Positions 18,247 through 27,531 of a stretch of DNA of 64,000 nucleotides are shown piece by piece. The DNA comes from Alteromonas antoniana. GTDB taxonomy: Bacteria; Pseudomonadota; Gammaproteobacteria; Enterobacterales; Alteromonadaceae. A model generated the notes under the pieces. That model was not told the DNA's origin and did no database searches. It saw nothing but the letters and a program-made list of their open reading frames with translations. How positions within the stretch are numbered: the first letter of the stretch is position 1; the number at the start of each line of letters is the position of its first letter. Position numbers and translations under genes: made by a program. The DNA lies in contig NZ_JAESDH010000009.1 in NCBI RefSeq assembly GCF_019249295.1, forward strand, positions 97,275 through 161,274. The letters are read 5' to 3'.

Positions 18247-21200
18247 ATGATTAAAACACCTAAAACGCTGCTGGCAGCGGCGATGATGGGCCTGACGTTT
18301 GGCTCAGCATCATCAGCACTGGCGCAGGACGACACGACAGCGTCCGAATACAATGTAGAAGAGTGGGACGTGCTTAACCCGCCTTTCGCACTCAATGAAG
18401 TCACCATCAAAACCAATGAAACAACCTGGTCAAGCCTCGACATTTCGCCTGATGGCAACTACATGGTTTTCGACATGCTGGGCGATCTTTACAAAGTCTC
18501 AGTAAACGGTGGAGATGCCAGCCCATTGACGCAGGATTTTGCCTGGAACATCCACCCTTCAATTTCACCCGATGGCAGCAAGATTGCGTTTATCTCTGAC
18601 CGTGGCGGCGTATCCAATGTATGGGTAATGGACAGCAACGGCGAGAACCTGACCCAGATAACGAAAGAAAAAAATAACCTCATTCATTCTCCTAAGTGGA
18701 GTCCGGACGGCGAATACCTGGTGGTGACCAAAGGCATCATGTCCAGCCGCAGTATTCCTGCCGGTGAAATCTGGATGTATCACCACACTGGCGGTGATGG
18801 TCTGCAGATCAAAGCGCGGGTGCATGGCAAAAGCGATCAGCAAAACATCGCCGACCCGGTGTTCTCCCCCGACGGCAAATACATTTATTACACGCAAAAT
18901 ACCGTGGGTGGCAGTCAGTTCGAGTACAACCGCGACCCTATGGAAGGTATTTTCGCTATCACACGCTACGACCGTGAAACCGGTGAAGAAGAACGCTATA
19001 TCAGTGGCACAGGTGGCGCAGTGGTACCCACTCCGTCTCCGGATGGGAAATATGTGGCCTTTGTTCGCCGGGTGAAAGACCGCACTGGCTTGTTTATCAA
19101 AGACGTAGAAACCGGCCTTGAAAAGCCGCTGACGCTGACCTTAGAACGTGACATGCAGGAAGGTTTCGGTTCAGAGGGTTACTTCGCTTACTTTGACTGG
19201 ATGCCGGATTCCTCTACACTGGTTTACTGGACTGGCGGTAAATTCCACAAAATTGACGTCGACAGTAAGTCTATCGCCGATATTGATGTATCGGTAGAAG
19301 CGACACTGAAATACGCCGATGCGCTGCGCTTTGATGTAGACGTTGCGCCGGATAAGTTTGATGTACGCATGATCCGCTGGTCTCAGGCCTCGCCTGATGG
19401 TAAATCGGTGCTGTTTCAGGCCTTGGGAAAACTGTACGTGCGCGACTTAAAATCAGGTAAGGTCAAGCGCCTGACCAGTCAGGATGAGCACGGTGAGTAC
19501 TATCCGCGCTATTCTAACGACGGTAAGTCCATCGTTTACACCACCTGGAGTGATGATAAACAGGGCGCCGTGCGCGTTGTCTCTGCAAAAGGCGGTAAAG
19601 GTAAAGTGATCACCAGCAAGCCAGGTCACTACATCGAGCCTGCTTTCTCAACCGATGGCGAAAAAGTGGTATACCGTAAATTTACCGGCGGTTTTCTGCT
19701 TGATCCTAAGTATTCCGTGGAACCGGGTATTTACGTAGCCGACCTTAAGTCAGGTGAAAGCAAACGTATTCTGGAAAGTGGGTTTAATGCGCACTTTGCC
19801 GGTGACAATTCGCGGGTTTACTTCACCGAATCCGTCGGCGGCACGCCGTATCCTGAAACCCAGTTAAGCTCTGTGAATCTGGAAGGAAACGATAAGCGCA
19901 CGCACCTTTATGGCGGCGACGATGTGAGCGAATACCGCTTGTCGCATGACAAGAAATGGGTCGCTTTCGTGCATCAGTTTAAAACCTATGTGGCGCCGTT
20001 TGTAGAGAATGGCCAGAAAGTCACTATCGGACCTGCTATGACATCGTTACCGGTTACGCAGCTGTCTGCGCGCGCCGGTGAATACTTAAGCTGGTCGGCG
20101 GATAACACCCGTGTTGGCTGGTTCCATGGCCCTCACTATTACGAAAGAGGGCTCAAGGAAGCCTTTGCTTTTGTTGAGGGAAGCCCGGAAACCCTGCCAG
20201 AGCCAGAAGAAAAAGGCATAGATTTGTCGTTTGAGACGGATGCTGACAAACCTTCAGGCTACAAAGCGCTGGTTGGCGGAACCGTCGTGACCATGCGTGA
20301 TGCTGACAACACGCAGGAAATCATCGAAAACGGCGTTGTACTGATTAAAGACAACCGCATTGAAGCTGTGGGCAAGGTTGGTGATGTCCGTATTCCTGAC
20401 AATGCGATGCAAATTGATGCCAGCGGCAAAACCATTGTACCAGGGCTGGTCGATGCCCATGCTCACGGTGCACAGGGGCGCAATGAAATCATTCCGGATC
20501 AAAACTGGATGCAGTATTCGAATCTGGCATTTGGGGTGACGACTATCCACGATCCGTCTAACGATACCACTGAGATCTTCGCCGCGTCTGAGCTGCAGCG
20601 AACCGGTGATATTGTGGCACCTCGTATTTATTCTACCGGGACTATCCTCTACGGTGCTGAAGCGCTGGGTTACAAGGCCATCATCAACGATTATGACGAT
20701 GCCTATTTCCACGTTGAGCGTTTAAAAGACAGCGGTGCGATTTCGGTAAAAAGCTACAATCAGCCTCGTCGCGATCAGCGTCAGCAGGTACTCTGGGCCG
20801 CCAAAAATCAGGAAATGATGGTTGTGCCAGAAGGTGGCGGTAAATACCAGCAGAATATCTCTATGCTGGTAGACGGTCACACTGGTCTGGAGCACAGCAT
20901 TCCAATTCCGCGTGGTTATGACGACCTGACACAGCTCTGGAAAGCCACTGAGTTTGGTTATACCCCCACCTTTGTGGTCTCGTACGGCGGTATGATGGGC
21001 GAAGAATACATGTACGACCGCACCGAAGTATGGAAGAACCCGCGTCTGCTTCGCTATACGCCGTCATTCATACTGGACAGCAGAGCGATTCGTCGCCCTA
21101 CTGCGCCTGACAACCAGTACAACCATCAGAACGTTGCCAGCTACGCGAAAGAGCTGCGTGAGAATGGGGTAAGTGTACACATTGGTGCTCACGGTCAGCG

Positions 21201-21576
21201 CGAAGGCCTGGCTGCTCACTGGGAAATGTGGATCATGAACCAGGGCGGCTTCACACCTTGGGAAGCACTGCGCGGCGCGACCATTGATGGCGCAACGCAC
21301 CTGGGTATGGGCGATGACATCGGCAGTATCGAGAAAGGCAAACTGGCAGACCTTGTTGTCATGGACGGCAACGTACTTGACGACATTCGTCGCAGTGAAT
21401 ACGTTGAATACACCGTGATTAACGGCCGCGTTTACGAAGCTGCCACAATGAACGAAGTGGGCAGCAAGAAAAAACGTCAGCCGTTTTTCTTTGAAGAGGA
21501 CAACGCCACTTTTATGCCACAGGAAACGGCAACAGAAGTGGAAGCCAAAGCGCATAAGTACCACTGGGAACACTAA
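18247..21576 (+). CDS. Exported beta-propeller-amidohydrolase fusion protein
   Basis: 1109 residues. A signal peptide (LLAAAMMGLTFGSASSALAQ) is followed by about 620 residues of repeated TolB/PD40-type propeller blades (recurring SPDGKYV, SPDGSKIAF, SPDGKSVLF). The C-terminal 420 residues are an amidohydrolase. Metal motif GLVDAHAHG has His738/His740, and the later HIGAHGQREGLAAHWEMW and GSIEKGKLADLVVMDGNV complete the family pattern. Amidohydrolases of this type act on imide, amide or peptide-like bonds, and the propeller may hold the substrate. Exported proteins of this fusion type are common in marine gammaproteobacteria, but substrates are not established. The gene stands alone between two unrelated genes. 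Confidence 0.88.
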   Translation: MIKTPKTLLAAAMMGLTFGSASSALAQDDTTASEYNVEEWDVLNPPFALNEVTIKTNETTWSSLDISPDGNYMVFDMLGDLYKVSVNGGDASPLTQDFAWNIHPSISPDGSKIAFISDRGGVSNVWVMDSNGENLTQITKEKNNLIHSPKWSPDGEYLVVTKGIMSSRSIPAGEIWMYHHTGGDGLQIKARVHGKSDQQNIADPVFSPDGKYIYYTQNTVGGSQFEYNRDPMEGIFAITRYDRETGEEERYISGTGGAVVPTPSPDGKYVAFVRRVKDRTGLFIKDVETGLEKPLTLTLERDMQEGFGSEGYFAYFDWMPDSSTLVYWTGGKFHKIDVDSKSIADIDVSVEATLKYADALRFDVDVAPDKFDVRMIRWSQASPDGKSVLFQALGKLYVRDLKSGKVKRLTSQDEHGEYYPRYSNDGKSIVYTTWSDDKQGAVRVVSAKGGKGKVITSKPGHYIEPAFSTDGEKVVYRKFTGGFLLDPKYSVEPGIYVADLKSGESKRILESGFNAHFAGDNSRVYFTESVGGTPYPETQLSSVNLEGNDKRTHLYGGDDVSEYRLSHDKKWVAFVHQFKTYVAPFVENGQKVTIGPAMTSLPVTQLSARAGEYLSWSADNTRVGWFHGPHYYERGLKEAFAFVEGSPETLPEPEEKGIDLSFETDADKPSGYKALVGGTVVTMRDADNTQEIIENGVVLIKDNRIEAVGKVGDVRIPDNAMQIDASGKTIVPGLVDAHAHGAQGRNEIIPDQNWMQYSNLAFGVTTIHDPSNDTTEIFAASELQRTGDIVAPRIYSTGTILYGAEALGYKAIINDYDDAYFHVERLKDSGAISVKSYNQPRRDQRQQVLWAAKNQEMMVVPEGGGKYQQNISMLVDGHTGLEHSIPIPRGYDDLTQLWKATEFGYTPTFVVSYGGMMGEEYMYDRTEVWKNPRLLRYTPSFILDSRAIRRPTAPDNQYNHQNVASYAKELRENGVSVHIGAHGQREGLAAHWEMWIMNQGGFTPWEALRGATIDGATHLGMGDDIGSIEKGKLADLVVMDGNVLDDIRRSEYVEYTVINGRVYEAATMNEVGSKKKRQPFFFEEDNATFMPQETATEVEAKAHKYHWEH

Positions 21577-21668
21577 GCCCGGTATCAGGCAGGTATCGCA
21601 GGATATCTGCCTGAGTTTGTACACTGCGCCAGGCGATGTGAGTTGCGAGCGCACTGTCTGAATAAAAG

Positions 21669-21705
21669 AAAGGCCGCGAGTGAAAACACTCGCGGCCTTT
21701 TTATT
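21669..21705. terminator. Bidirectional intrinsic terminator
   Basis: Stem of 14 bp (21669-21682 with 21687-21700, core GGCCGCGAGTG/CACTCGCGGCC), GAAA-type loop, T-run on the right and A-run on the left. It serves the amidohydrolase gene and the convergent HMG-CoA reductase gene. Confidence 0.92.
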
Positions 21706-21757
21706 GGCTTTTCATTCACACAGGCCCTTCACACGCGTTGCCCGCAGGGCTGACAAA

Positions 21758-23302
21758 TTACCGGTTACGACCGTACTGCTCGTGCGAAGACACCCAGTCT
21801 GATGACGATATCGCGGAGGCCAGTGAAATTTCACCCGCCAATGCCACCGCACCCACGATTTCAGCAAACTTGTACACCCGGTCCCGCCCGTAACAGTCCA
21901 TCAGTTCCAGACATTCCCGTTGCGTCCCAATCCCCGTACCACCACCATAGGTCGCAACGATAAGCGACGGTATCGTGATCGACAGATACAAATCGCCCTC
22001 ATCCGTTAATTCAGAGTACATGATTGCCGCAGACGACTCAGATACATTTGCCACGTCCTGTCCGGTTGCGATGAACATCGCCGTGATGCCATTGGGTGAA
22101 TGCAGCCCGGTATTGTTTACACCGGAAAGAAACGAGCCAACGCCAGCCACTCTGCCGTGATAATCAATTTGCTTAGGGTCCACGCGCATCACGCTTAGCA
22201 GATGCTCGCGTTTGATCGTGGCTTCCGCTGTTACCCGTTTACCACGGGTCCGCATAATATTAATTTGTGAGGCTTTCTTGTCCGTTGCAAAGTTAGACTC
22301 AAGATAGAAGTTCTCGATACCGTCGTAATGATCCAAAATCCAGCCACAGGCGGCAAACGTGGCGCGCCCTACCATGTTCTGACCGGCAGCATCGCCGGTG
22401 CGGTAATTAAAGCGCAGGAACGCAAATTTATTCGACAGGAAGTGATCGATATACGTCAGTTTTGCCACCGACGATGTCGCCTCGGCCTCTTCGCGGATAG
22501 TGTCGATATTTTTCTGAACCCAGGCCACAAAATCCCGTGCGCCACGCGCATCGGAAAATACAAACACCGGAGCGCGCTGCATCGCATCATCGACCACCGT
22601 CGCTTTGACACCGCCGCTCATATTCAACAGTTTCATGCCACGGTTATAGGAAGCCACCAGCGTGCCCTCAGTAGTGGCCAGCGGCACCACAAATTCGCCT
22701 TTGGCGTATTCACCGTCAATTTTCAGCGGGCCTGCAATCCCCATTGGCACCTGGGCGACCCCAATAAAGTGCTCGATGTTGCCCTTTAACTCATTCGGCT
22801 CAATAGAGTATTTGCCTACGTGATTAATTTTCCCGTCGGCACGGGCCTCGAAATACTTCTGACGCTCGGCGATGACAGCTGGACCATAATCATCATGGGA
22901 GTCGCGCGGGATGTGGCCGTTTGACGACGACTCCTCAGACACATTGTCTTCCACTTCGAACTTGAGCTTGCCGAAAGGCGAGGCCGAAAAGGAGATACCG
23001 ATTTTGCGCTTTTCCGGACTGATCTGCTCATCGATTTTCAGATACACCGTGATGATCTGCTTAAGGGCAAAGTCTGTGCCCTGGGCATTATTCAACTCCT
23101 CCACGCTCAGTAGGGTGTCGGGGCCGACCTGCAACGTAATTTTTTCATCAGGGATCCTTTCGCCGTCCAGAGATATCCATTTCAGCTCTTTAAGCGTGGC
23201 ATCCTTGAGCCGGTTTTTAAGCATAAACGTCAGGCCATCTTCCGTTTTCTTCAGACTGCCATGCGTATAAAGTTGTTTGAGAAGTATGCTGGGTACAAAC
23301 AT
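21758..23302 (-). CDS. Hydroxymethylglutaryl-CoA reductase
   Basis: 514 residues. The catalytic part (about 135-514) has VPLATTEGTLVASYNRG (catalytic Glu), FATDKKASQIN (catalytic Lys), IATGQDVANVSESS (catalytic Asp) and ATYGGGTGIGTQREC. The DKKAS and GGGTG patterns are nearer class I, NADPH-type enzymes than class II. About 130 N-terminal residues form a separate beta-rich domain, not a membrane anchor, whose role I cannot assign. The enzyme makes mevalonate from HMG-CoA. Most gammaproteobacteria make isoprenoids by the MEP route, and no other mevalonate gene is present here. Its purpose (mevalonate synthesis or HMG-CoA metabolism) is therefore open. The C-terminal His lies in SSHEQYG. Confidence 0.9.
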   Translation of the reverse strand: MFVPSILLKQLYTHGSLKKTEDGLTFMLKNRLKDATLKELKWISLDGERIPDEKITLQVGPDTLLSVEELNNAQGTDFALKQIITVYLKIDEQISPEKRKIGISFSASPFGKLKFEVEDNVSEESSSNGHIPRDSHDDYGPAVIAERQKYFEARADGKINHVGKYSIEPNELKGNIEHFIGVAQVPMGIAGPLKIDGEYAKGEFVVPLATTEGTLVASYNRGMKLLNMSGGVKATVVDDAMQRAPVFVFSDARGARDFVAWVQKNIDTIREEAEATSSVAKLTYIDHFLSNKFAFLRFNYRTGDAAGQNMVGRATFAACGWILDHYDGIENFYLESNFATDKKASQINIMRTRGKRVTAEATIKREHLLSVMRVDPKQIDYHGRVAGVGSFLSGVNNTGLHSPNGITAMFIATGQDVANVSESSAAIMYSELTDEGDLYLSITIPSLIVATYGGGTGIGTQRECLELMDCYGRDRVYKFAEIVGAVALAGEISLASAISSSDWVSSHEQYGRNR

Positions 23303-23737
23303 ATCGAGTCCTTTTTACCGCCGAATCCGGTCACAGTATGTGCGGAATTGTTATTGTTAAACATTTTATAGCACAGACTTTATACAACTATTTGATTTTC
23401 TCGCAACATCTTTTACTGCCGTATTTCCATTCCTATTTCTTGCGCAACGCTCCTCAAAACACTTTCACAAATGGGACATCTGCTACCACAAATGGGTCAA
23501 AAACAGGGGGCACCTTTACTGCCCTAAAGGTTGGCGCTACGTGCAATGCATGACGCGATGGCAACACCTAATCTGAATGTCGTCAGCAAGGATGACTGAC
23601 AATTCTCAGTGGGTACCCGGCAGGTAAAAAAGGGAGGCGTCAGGGATTACGATGCCAGGGATTTTCCGGTCACCATGGAAGTGACACGCCGGGTACCACA
23701 TTGAGGCTCTACTGCAAACACAGGAATAATAATTACA
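23303..23737. other. Intergenic regulatory region before the RiPP exporter operon
   Basis: 435 bases. The left part is AT-rich and presumably holds the promoter of the HMG-CoA reductase gene. Two direct repeats CACAAATGGG at 23466-23475 and 23487-23496 start 21 bases apart, two helical turns. Further right, GGTACCCGGC (23612-23621) is repeated inverted as GCCGGGTACC (23688-23697), enclosing a smaller GTCAC/GTGAC hairpin (23669-23685). These could be operator or leader structures for the exporter operon. The short frame 23338-23553 lacks a ribosome site. Confidence 0.5.
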
Positions 23738-24991
23738 ATGCGAACGTCACTTTTCAGAAAACAGGCTGTCGAGCATCAGCGTAAACGACTGGAAGGCAGT
23801 GTGCTGGTCACACCTTCGCTGTCATCACAGCTGGTCACCCTGCTCATCATAGCCTGGTTAGTTGCGGTTACTGTTTACCTGTTTACACAGGAATTCAGCC
23901 GACGCGAGACAGTGACAGGCTGGATAGCGCCATCGGAAGGTCTCATCCGGCTGCATTCGCAATCCCATGGCGGAAAGGTGATTCGGGTGCTGGTAGCCCA
24001 GGGCGAAAACGTGCCCAAAGGTACGCCGCTACTCAGTGTCGATAACGCGCGAAGTTTACTGTCGGGCGGCTCTATGGAAGACACCTTACTGGCAGAGCTA
24101 CAGGCGCAGCTGGGTCGGCTCGGGGAAAAGCTGACACGCGCGCAGACTAATCATGACGATGAGGTGCGACAACAGCAATCGGTCGTTCAGGCACTGAAAG
24201 ACGACCTGGCGCGAATCGATGAGCTTAAAGCGCTGACAGCATCACGGCTGGCCCTGACGTCCCGGCAGCGACAACAGCTGGATGCGTTAGCAAGCCTGGG
24301 GCACACCGCGCGCTATGAGGTGGAAGAACTGGAAGCACGCAAATTACAAATCACGCAGGAAATGAAGCAACTGACCAGGGACTGGCACCGGGCTGCTCAA
24401 TCACTCAATGAACAGGAATTCACGCTTCACCAGTTGCCGCAACAGTATCAGGACACCGTCAGCACATTGGAAGATGAGCAAAGTCAGATAAAACAGCAGA
24501 TTGCACGTTTGCAGTCATCGCAGATAGAAGTCATAAAAGCGCCGCGGGATGGCATCGTCACCGCTATCACCGTAGGCATCGGTCAGTTCGTAGATTCCGG
24601 TGTGCCGGTTATCAGTATGATCCCCGCAAATACCGACATTGAAGCCACGCTGCTGGTGCCGGTAAGCGCGGCAGGATTCGTGACGGAAGGTCAGCCCTTG
24701 TCGGTGCGGTACGATGCCTTTCCCTACCAGAAGTTTGGCATGCATCAGGGGCAGATAAAACGGATCTCAGCGTCGGTTATCCTCCCTGGCGAGCTCACCG
24801 GCGCCCCGGTCAATGTGAATGAGCCAGCGTATCTGGTTAAAGCATCGCTGCAGTCAGATAGGCTGGAGGCCTACGGTCAGGCGGTCAGGTTAAAGCCCGG
24901 CATGACATTAACGGCAGACGTCACGCTGAGCCACAGGACGCTTGTTGAGTGGCTGTTTGAGCCACTGTATACCCTGGCGGGGAGAATTTAA
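23738..24991 (+). CDS. HlyD-family membrane fusion protein of the RiPP exporter
   Basis: 417 residues. One N-terminal transmembrane helix (LVTLLIIAWLVAVTVYLF, about 32-50), a biotinyl-lipoyl-like half (GWIAPSEGLIRLHSQ to GENVPKGTPLLSV), a long alpha-hairpin coiled coil (about 115-265), the second lipoyl half (IKAPRDGIVTAITVGIGQFV) and a beta-barrel domain (KFGMHQGQIKRIS). This is the layout of CvaA/HlyD-type periplasmic adaptors that partner peptidase-containing ABC exporters of double-glycine peptides. Its stop is one base before the exporter ATG region, so the two are translationally linked. It would bridge the inner-membrane exporter to an outer-membrane channel such as TolC, which is not encoded here. 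Confidence 0.92.
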   Translation: MRTSLFRKQAVEHQRKRLEGSVLVTPSLSSQLVTLLIIAWLVAVTVYLFTQEFSRRETVTGWIAPSEGLIRLHSQSHGGKVIRVLVAQGENVPKGTPLLSVDNARSLLSGGSMEDTLLAELQAQLGRLGEKLTRAQTNHDDEVRQQQSVVQALKDDLARIDELKALTASRLALTSRQRQQLDALASLGHTARYEVEELEARKLQITQEMKQLTRDWHRAAQSLNEQEFTLHQLPQQYQDTVSTLEDEQSQIKQQIARLQSSQIEVIKAPRDGIVTAITVGIGQFVDSGVPVISMIPANTDIEATLLVPVSAAGFVTEGQPLSVRYDAFPYQKFGMHQGQIKRISASVILPGELTGAPVNVNEPAYLVKASLQSDRLEAYGQAVRLKPGMTLTADVTLSHRTLVEWLFEPLYTLAGRI

Positions 24992-24992
24992 T

Positions 24993-27131
24993 ATGACAGC
25001 GCTTACCCGGCAGTTACCCGTTCGCCGACTAAAACTCGGCAACCACCGACGCGTACCGGTCGTATTCCAAAGCGAAGCGGCAGAATGCGGGCTCGCCTGT
25101 CTGTGCATGGTATCCCAGTATCACGGTGCCGGGTACGATATGACCGAGCTAAGACAACACCATGGAATGTCGATGCGCGGGGCAACATTAAAAGGCCTGA
25201 TGGATATTGCTTCGCACCTGTCGCTGTCAACACGGGCGCTGAAAGCCGAGCCTGAAGATCTTCACCAACTGGCTTTGCCTGCTATCTTACACTGGGATTT
25301 ACAACACTTTGTGGTACTGACAAAAGTCACTCGCAAGGGCGTAGTGATCCACGACCCTGCGAAAGGTGAGCGGCGCTTGGGCTGGGCGGACGTAAGCAAT
25401 CATTTTAGTGGTGTCGCGCTTGAGCTCACGCCGAATTCCTCATTTACACAAGCACCGCCAGCGCCGTCGCTCACCATGCGCCATTTCTGGCAGAAAATCA
25501 CCGGGCTAAAGCGCAGTCTTCTGGTACTGTTCGCATTATCCGCCCTGCTTCAGCTATTTGCTATTGCGGCGCCCTATTACATGCAAACGGTTATCGACGA
25601 TGTCCTTCTGCGACAACAGCGGGATTTGCTGTTAGTACTGGCGCTTGGATTTGGGCTGTTGCTTTGCGTAGAAACGCTGACCAGCGTTATCCGGCGACTG
25701 GTCATATTGTCGATGTCATCACGGTTACAGCTTCAGATGTCGGCAAACGTATTTCAGCATTTATTGCGGCTACCGCTGGATTTCTTCTCTCGCCGTCATG
25801 TCGGCGATATTGTTTCACGATTCGGCTCTCTCTCGCAGATCCGCGAGTTTCTTACCACCGGGCTGGTAACCGCCCTGCTGGACGGCGTCATGGCGGTGGT
25901 GACACTAATAGTAATGGCAATTTACTCGCCCACACTGACCTGGATCGTATGCGCCATCATGATGCTTTATGCCCTTGTTCGCATCTTGCTGACTCCGATA
26001 ATGCGAAAGCTCACCGCAGAAAGAATTGATATCGCTGCGAAGGAGCAGTCTCATTTCATCGAATCTGTGCGCGCGATTCAGCCGGTGCGCATTTTTAATC
26101 AGGAAAACCGGCGACAGGGCCAGTGGCAGAACCGGCTAGTGTCTACGCTCAATACCGACATACGCCTCGGTAAATGGGATATCGGTGCCCAGACTGTCAA
26201 CCAGATCCTGTTCGGGCTGGAAAACATTATCATTATTTACGTAGCAGCCACGTTGGTTATGGATAACGTGCTTTCCGTGGGGATGCTGTATGCGTTTATT
26301 GCCTACAAAAACCGCTTCACCGGTGCCATCGACAGCCTCATCAACCATGCTATTGAATACAACATGTTGCGCGTACATTTCGAGCGCCTGTCTGACATTG
26401 TATTTTCTCCGGCTGAGGATCCTCACACCGGTGTTGCCACGCGATCACAATCGTTGTCGGCACCACAGGGGCGTCTCACCATCTCCGGACTGAGCTATCG
26501 CTACAGCGCAGGTGACTCGCCGGTTTTCAGCAATGTGTCGCTGGATATCGCGCCGGGTTCCATGATTGCCATCGTCGGTGCCAGCGGCTGCGGCAAAACC
26601 ACATTGTTAAAGTGCATGATGGGATTGTATGCACCAGATGAGGGGGAGGTATCCGTAGACGGCATTCGGGTTAATGAGTCTCGCTGGTTACGTGAGCATG
26701 TCGCGTCGGTGATGCAGGATGACTGCTGTTTAAGCGGCACGCTGACCGAGAATATCAGCTGTTTTGAAGATAACCCGGATCCTGAAAAGCTGGTGTTTGC
26801 GGCACAAATGGCCTGCATTCACGACGATATTATGGCCATGCCAATGCAGTACCAGACACTGGTCGGTGACATGGGCAGTGCACTGAGTGGCGGCCAGTTG
26901 CAGCGCGTATTGCTGGCCAGAGCCTTGTACCGGCAACCTGCCATCCTGTTTCTCGACGAAGCCAGCAGCAATTTAGACGTTACCAACGAATCCAGAATCA
27001 ATGAAAATCTGAAGGCGCTGCGAATTACGCGCGTCATTGTAGCGCATCGCCCGCAAACCATCGCGATGGCTGATACCGTGTACTCACTGTCGTCAGAGGG
27101 TTTGACGCAGGTACAACCTCAACCGGCCTAG
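24993..27131 (+). CDS. C39 peptidase-containing ABC exporter (PCAT) for a double-glycine peptide
   Basis: 712 residues from ATG 24993 (GGGGAG site upstream). The N-terminal C39 peptidase has the complete triad: Gln26, Cys32 in QSEAAECGLAC, His105 in HWDLQHFVVL, and Asp121 in IHDP. Six membrane helices follow (about 160-430), then the ATPase domain with Walker A GASGCGKTTLLK, signature LSGGQLQRVLLARAL and Walker B ILFLDEASSNLD. PCAT proteins cut the leader after Gly-Gly while exporting the peptide. The precursor at 27532 with a GG leader is the obvious substrate. The gene is followed 30 bases later by the LuxR-type regulator on the same strand. Confidence 0.95.
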   Translation: MTALTRQLPVRRLKLGNHRRVPVVFQSEAAECGLACLCMVSQYHGAGYDMTELRQHHGMSMRGATLKGLMDIASHLSLSTRALKAEPEDLHQLALPAILHWDLQHFVVLTKVTRKGVVIHDPAKGERRLGWADVSNHFSGVALELTPNSSFTQAPPAPSLTMRHFWQKITGLKRSLLVLFALSALLQLFAIAAPYYMQTVIDDVLLRQQRDLLLVLALGFGLLLCVETLTSVIRRLVILSMSSRLQLQMSANVFQHLLRLPLDFFSRRHVGDIVSRFGSLSQIREFLTTGLVTALLDGVMAVVTLIVMAIYSPTLTWIVCAIMMLYALVRILLTPIMRKLTAERIDIAAKEQSHFIESVRAIQPVRIFNQENRRQGQWQNRLVSTLNTDIRLGKWDIGAQTVNQILFGLENIIIIYVAATLVMDNVLSVGMLYAFIAYKNRFTGAIDSLINHAIEYNMLRVHFERLSDIVFSPAEDPHTGVATRSQSLSAPQGRLTISGLSYRYSAGDSPVFSNVSLDIAPGSMIAIVGASGCGKTTLLKCMMGLYAPDEGEVSVDGIRVNESRWLREHVASVMQDDCCLSGTLTENISCFEDNPDPEKLVFAAQMACIHDDIMAMPMQYQTLVGDMGSALSGGQLQRVLLARALYRQPAILFLDEASSNLDVTNESRINENLKALRITRVIVAHRPQTIAMADTVYSLSSEGLTQVQPQPA

Positions 27132-27161
27132 TGCCGATACGCAAATAACAAGGAGAGCATT

Positions 27162-27404
27162 ATGCTTACTACAGAAGTGTTGGATGAACGACTCACGCAA
27201 CTGTCAAAACGTGAACTGCAGGTTGCCCACAAGATCATGGAAGGCCTGCCAAATAAGACGATTGCAAACCAGCTGTTCATCAGCGAACGAACGGTGAAGT
27301 TTCATTGTGCGAATATTTATCGGAAGCTGGAAATACGCAACCGTGCAGCGTTGATGGCCAGCTATTTCCGACTGCTGTATCAACCAATTCGCCACACCGC
27401 CTAA
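27162..27404 (+). CDS. Single-domain LuxR/GerE-type HTH regulator
   Basis: 80 residues, consisting almost only of a GerE helix-turn-helix: LSKRELQVAHKIMEGLPNKT, IANQLFISERTVKFHCANIY, RKLEIRNRAALMASYF. No receiver or autoinducer domain is present, so the protein must sense by itself, act constitutively, or partner another protein. AAGGAG lies before the ATG. It sits between the exporter gene and the precursor gene, which makes it a likely local regulator. The palindrome at 27450-27466 just downstream is a candidate binding site (inference). Confidence 0.9.
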   Translation: MLTTEVLDERLTQLSKRELQVAHKIMEGLPNKTIANQLFISERTVKFHCANIYRKLEIRNRAALMASYFRLLYQPIRHTA

Positions 27405-27421
27405 ATCGTCACAGTTCGGGC

Positions 27422-27440
27422 AGGCGGTGATAAACCGCCT
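27422..27440 (+). terminator. Hairpin after the LuxR-type gene
   Basis: AGGCGGT/ACCGCCT with a five-base loop, 18 bases after the regulator's stop. No T-run follows directly; it may be a weak terminator or an RNA-end-protecting hairpin separating exporter and precursor transcripts. Confidence 0.45.
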
Positions 27441-27449
27441 CCGGTACAG

Positions 27450-27478
27450 GCGACAGTCACTGTCGCATACTTTATGAT
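27450..27478 (+). promoter_or_regulatory. Candidate precursor promoter with overlapping 17-bp palindrome
   Basis: -35-like GCGACA (27450-27455) and -10 TATGAT (27473-27478) are 17 bases apart, 54 bases before the precursor ATG. The -35 box and spacer are covered by the perfect palindrome GCGACAGTCACTGTCGC (27450-27466). Such an inverted repeat is the right size for a dimeric LuxR-type protein. A second short inverted repeat, TACTGCA/TGCAGTA (27484-27502), lies in the leader. Confidence 0.55.
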
Positions 27479-27531
27479 TTTTCTACTGCAAAGGATGCAG
27501 TATTACCTAAACCGAAACAAGGAGTGTTCAT

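Noticed and set aside
23338..23553. 71-codon frame ending with a GG-containing tail, as a second RiPP precursor
   Set aside because: No ribosome site, starts in an AT-rich promoter region, and residues before GG (SKTGG) lack the Leu/Glu/Val pattern of the real leader.
27162..27404. Quorum-sensing regulator
   Set aside because: No autoinducer-binding domain and no synthase gene nearby.
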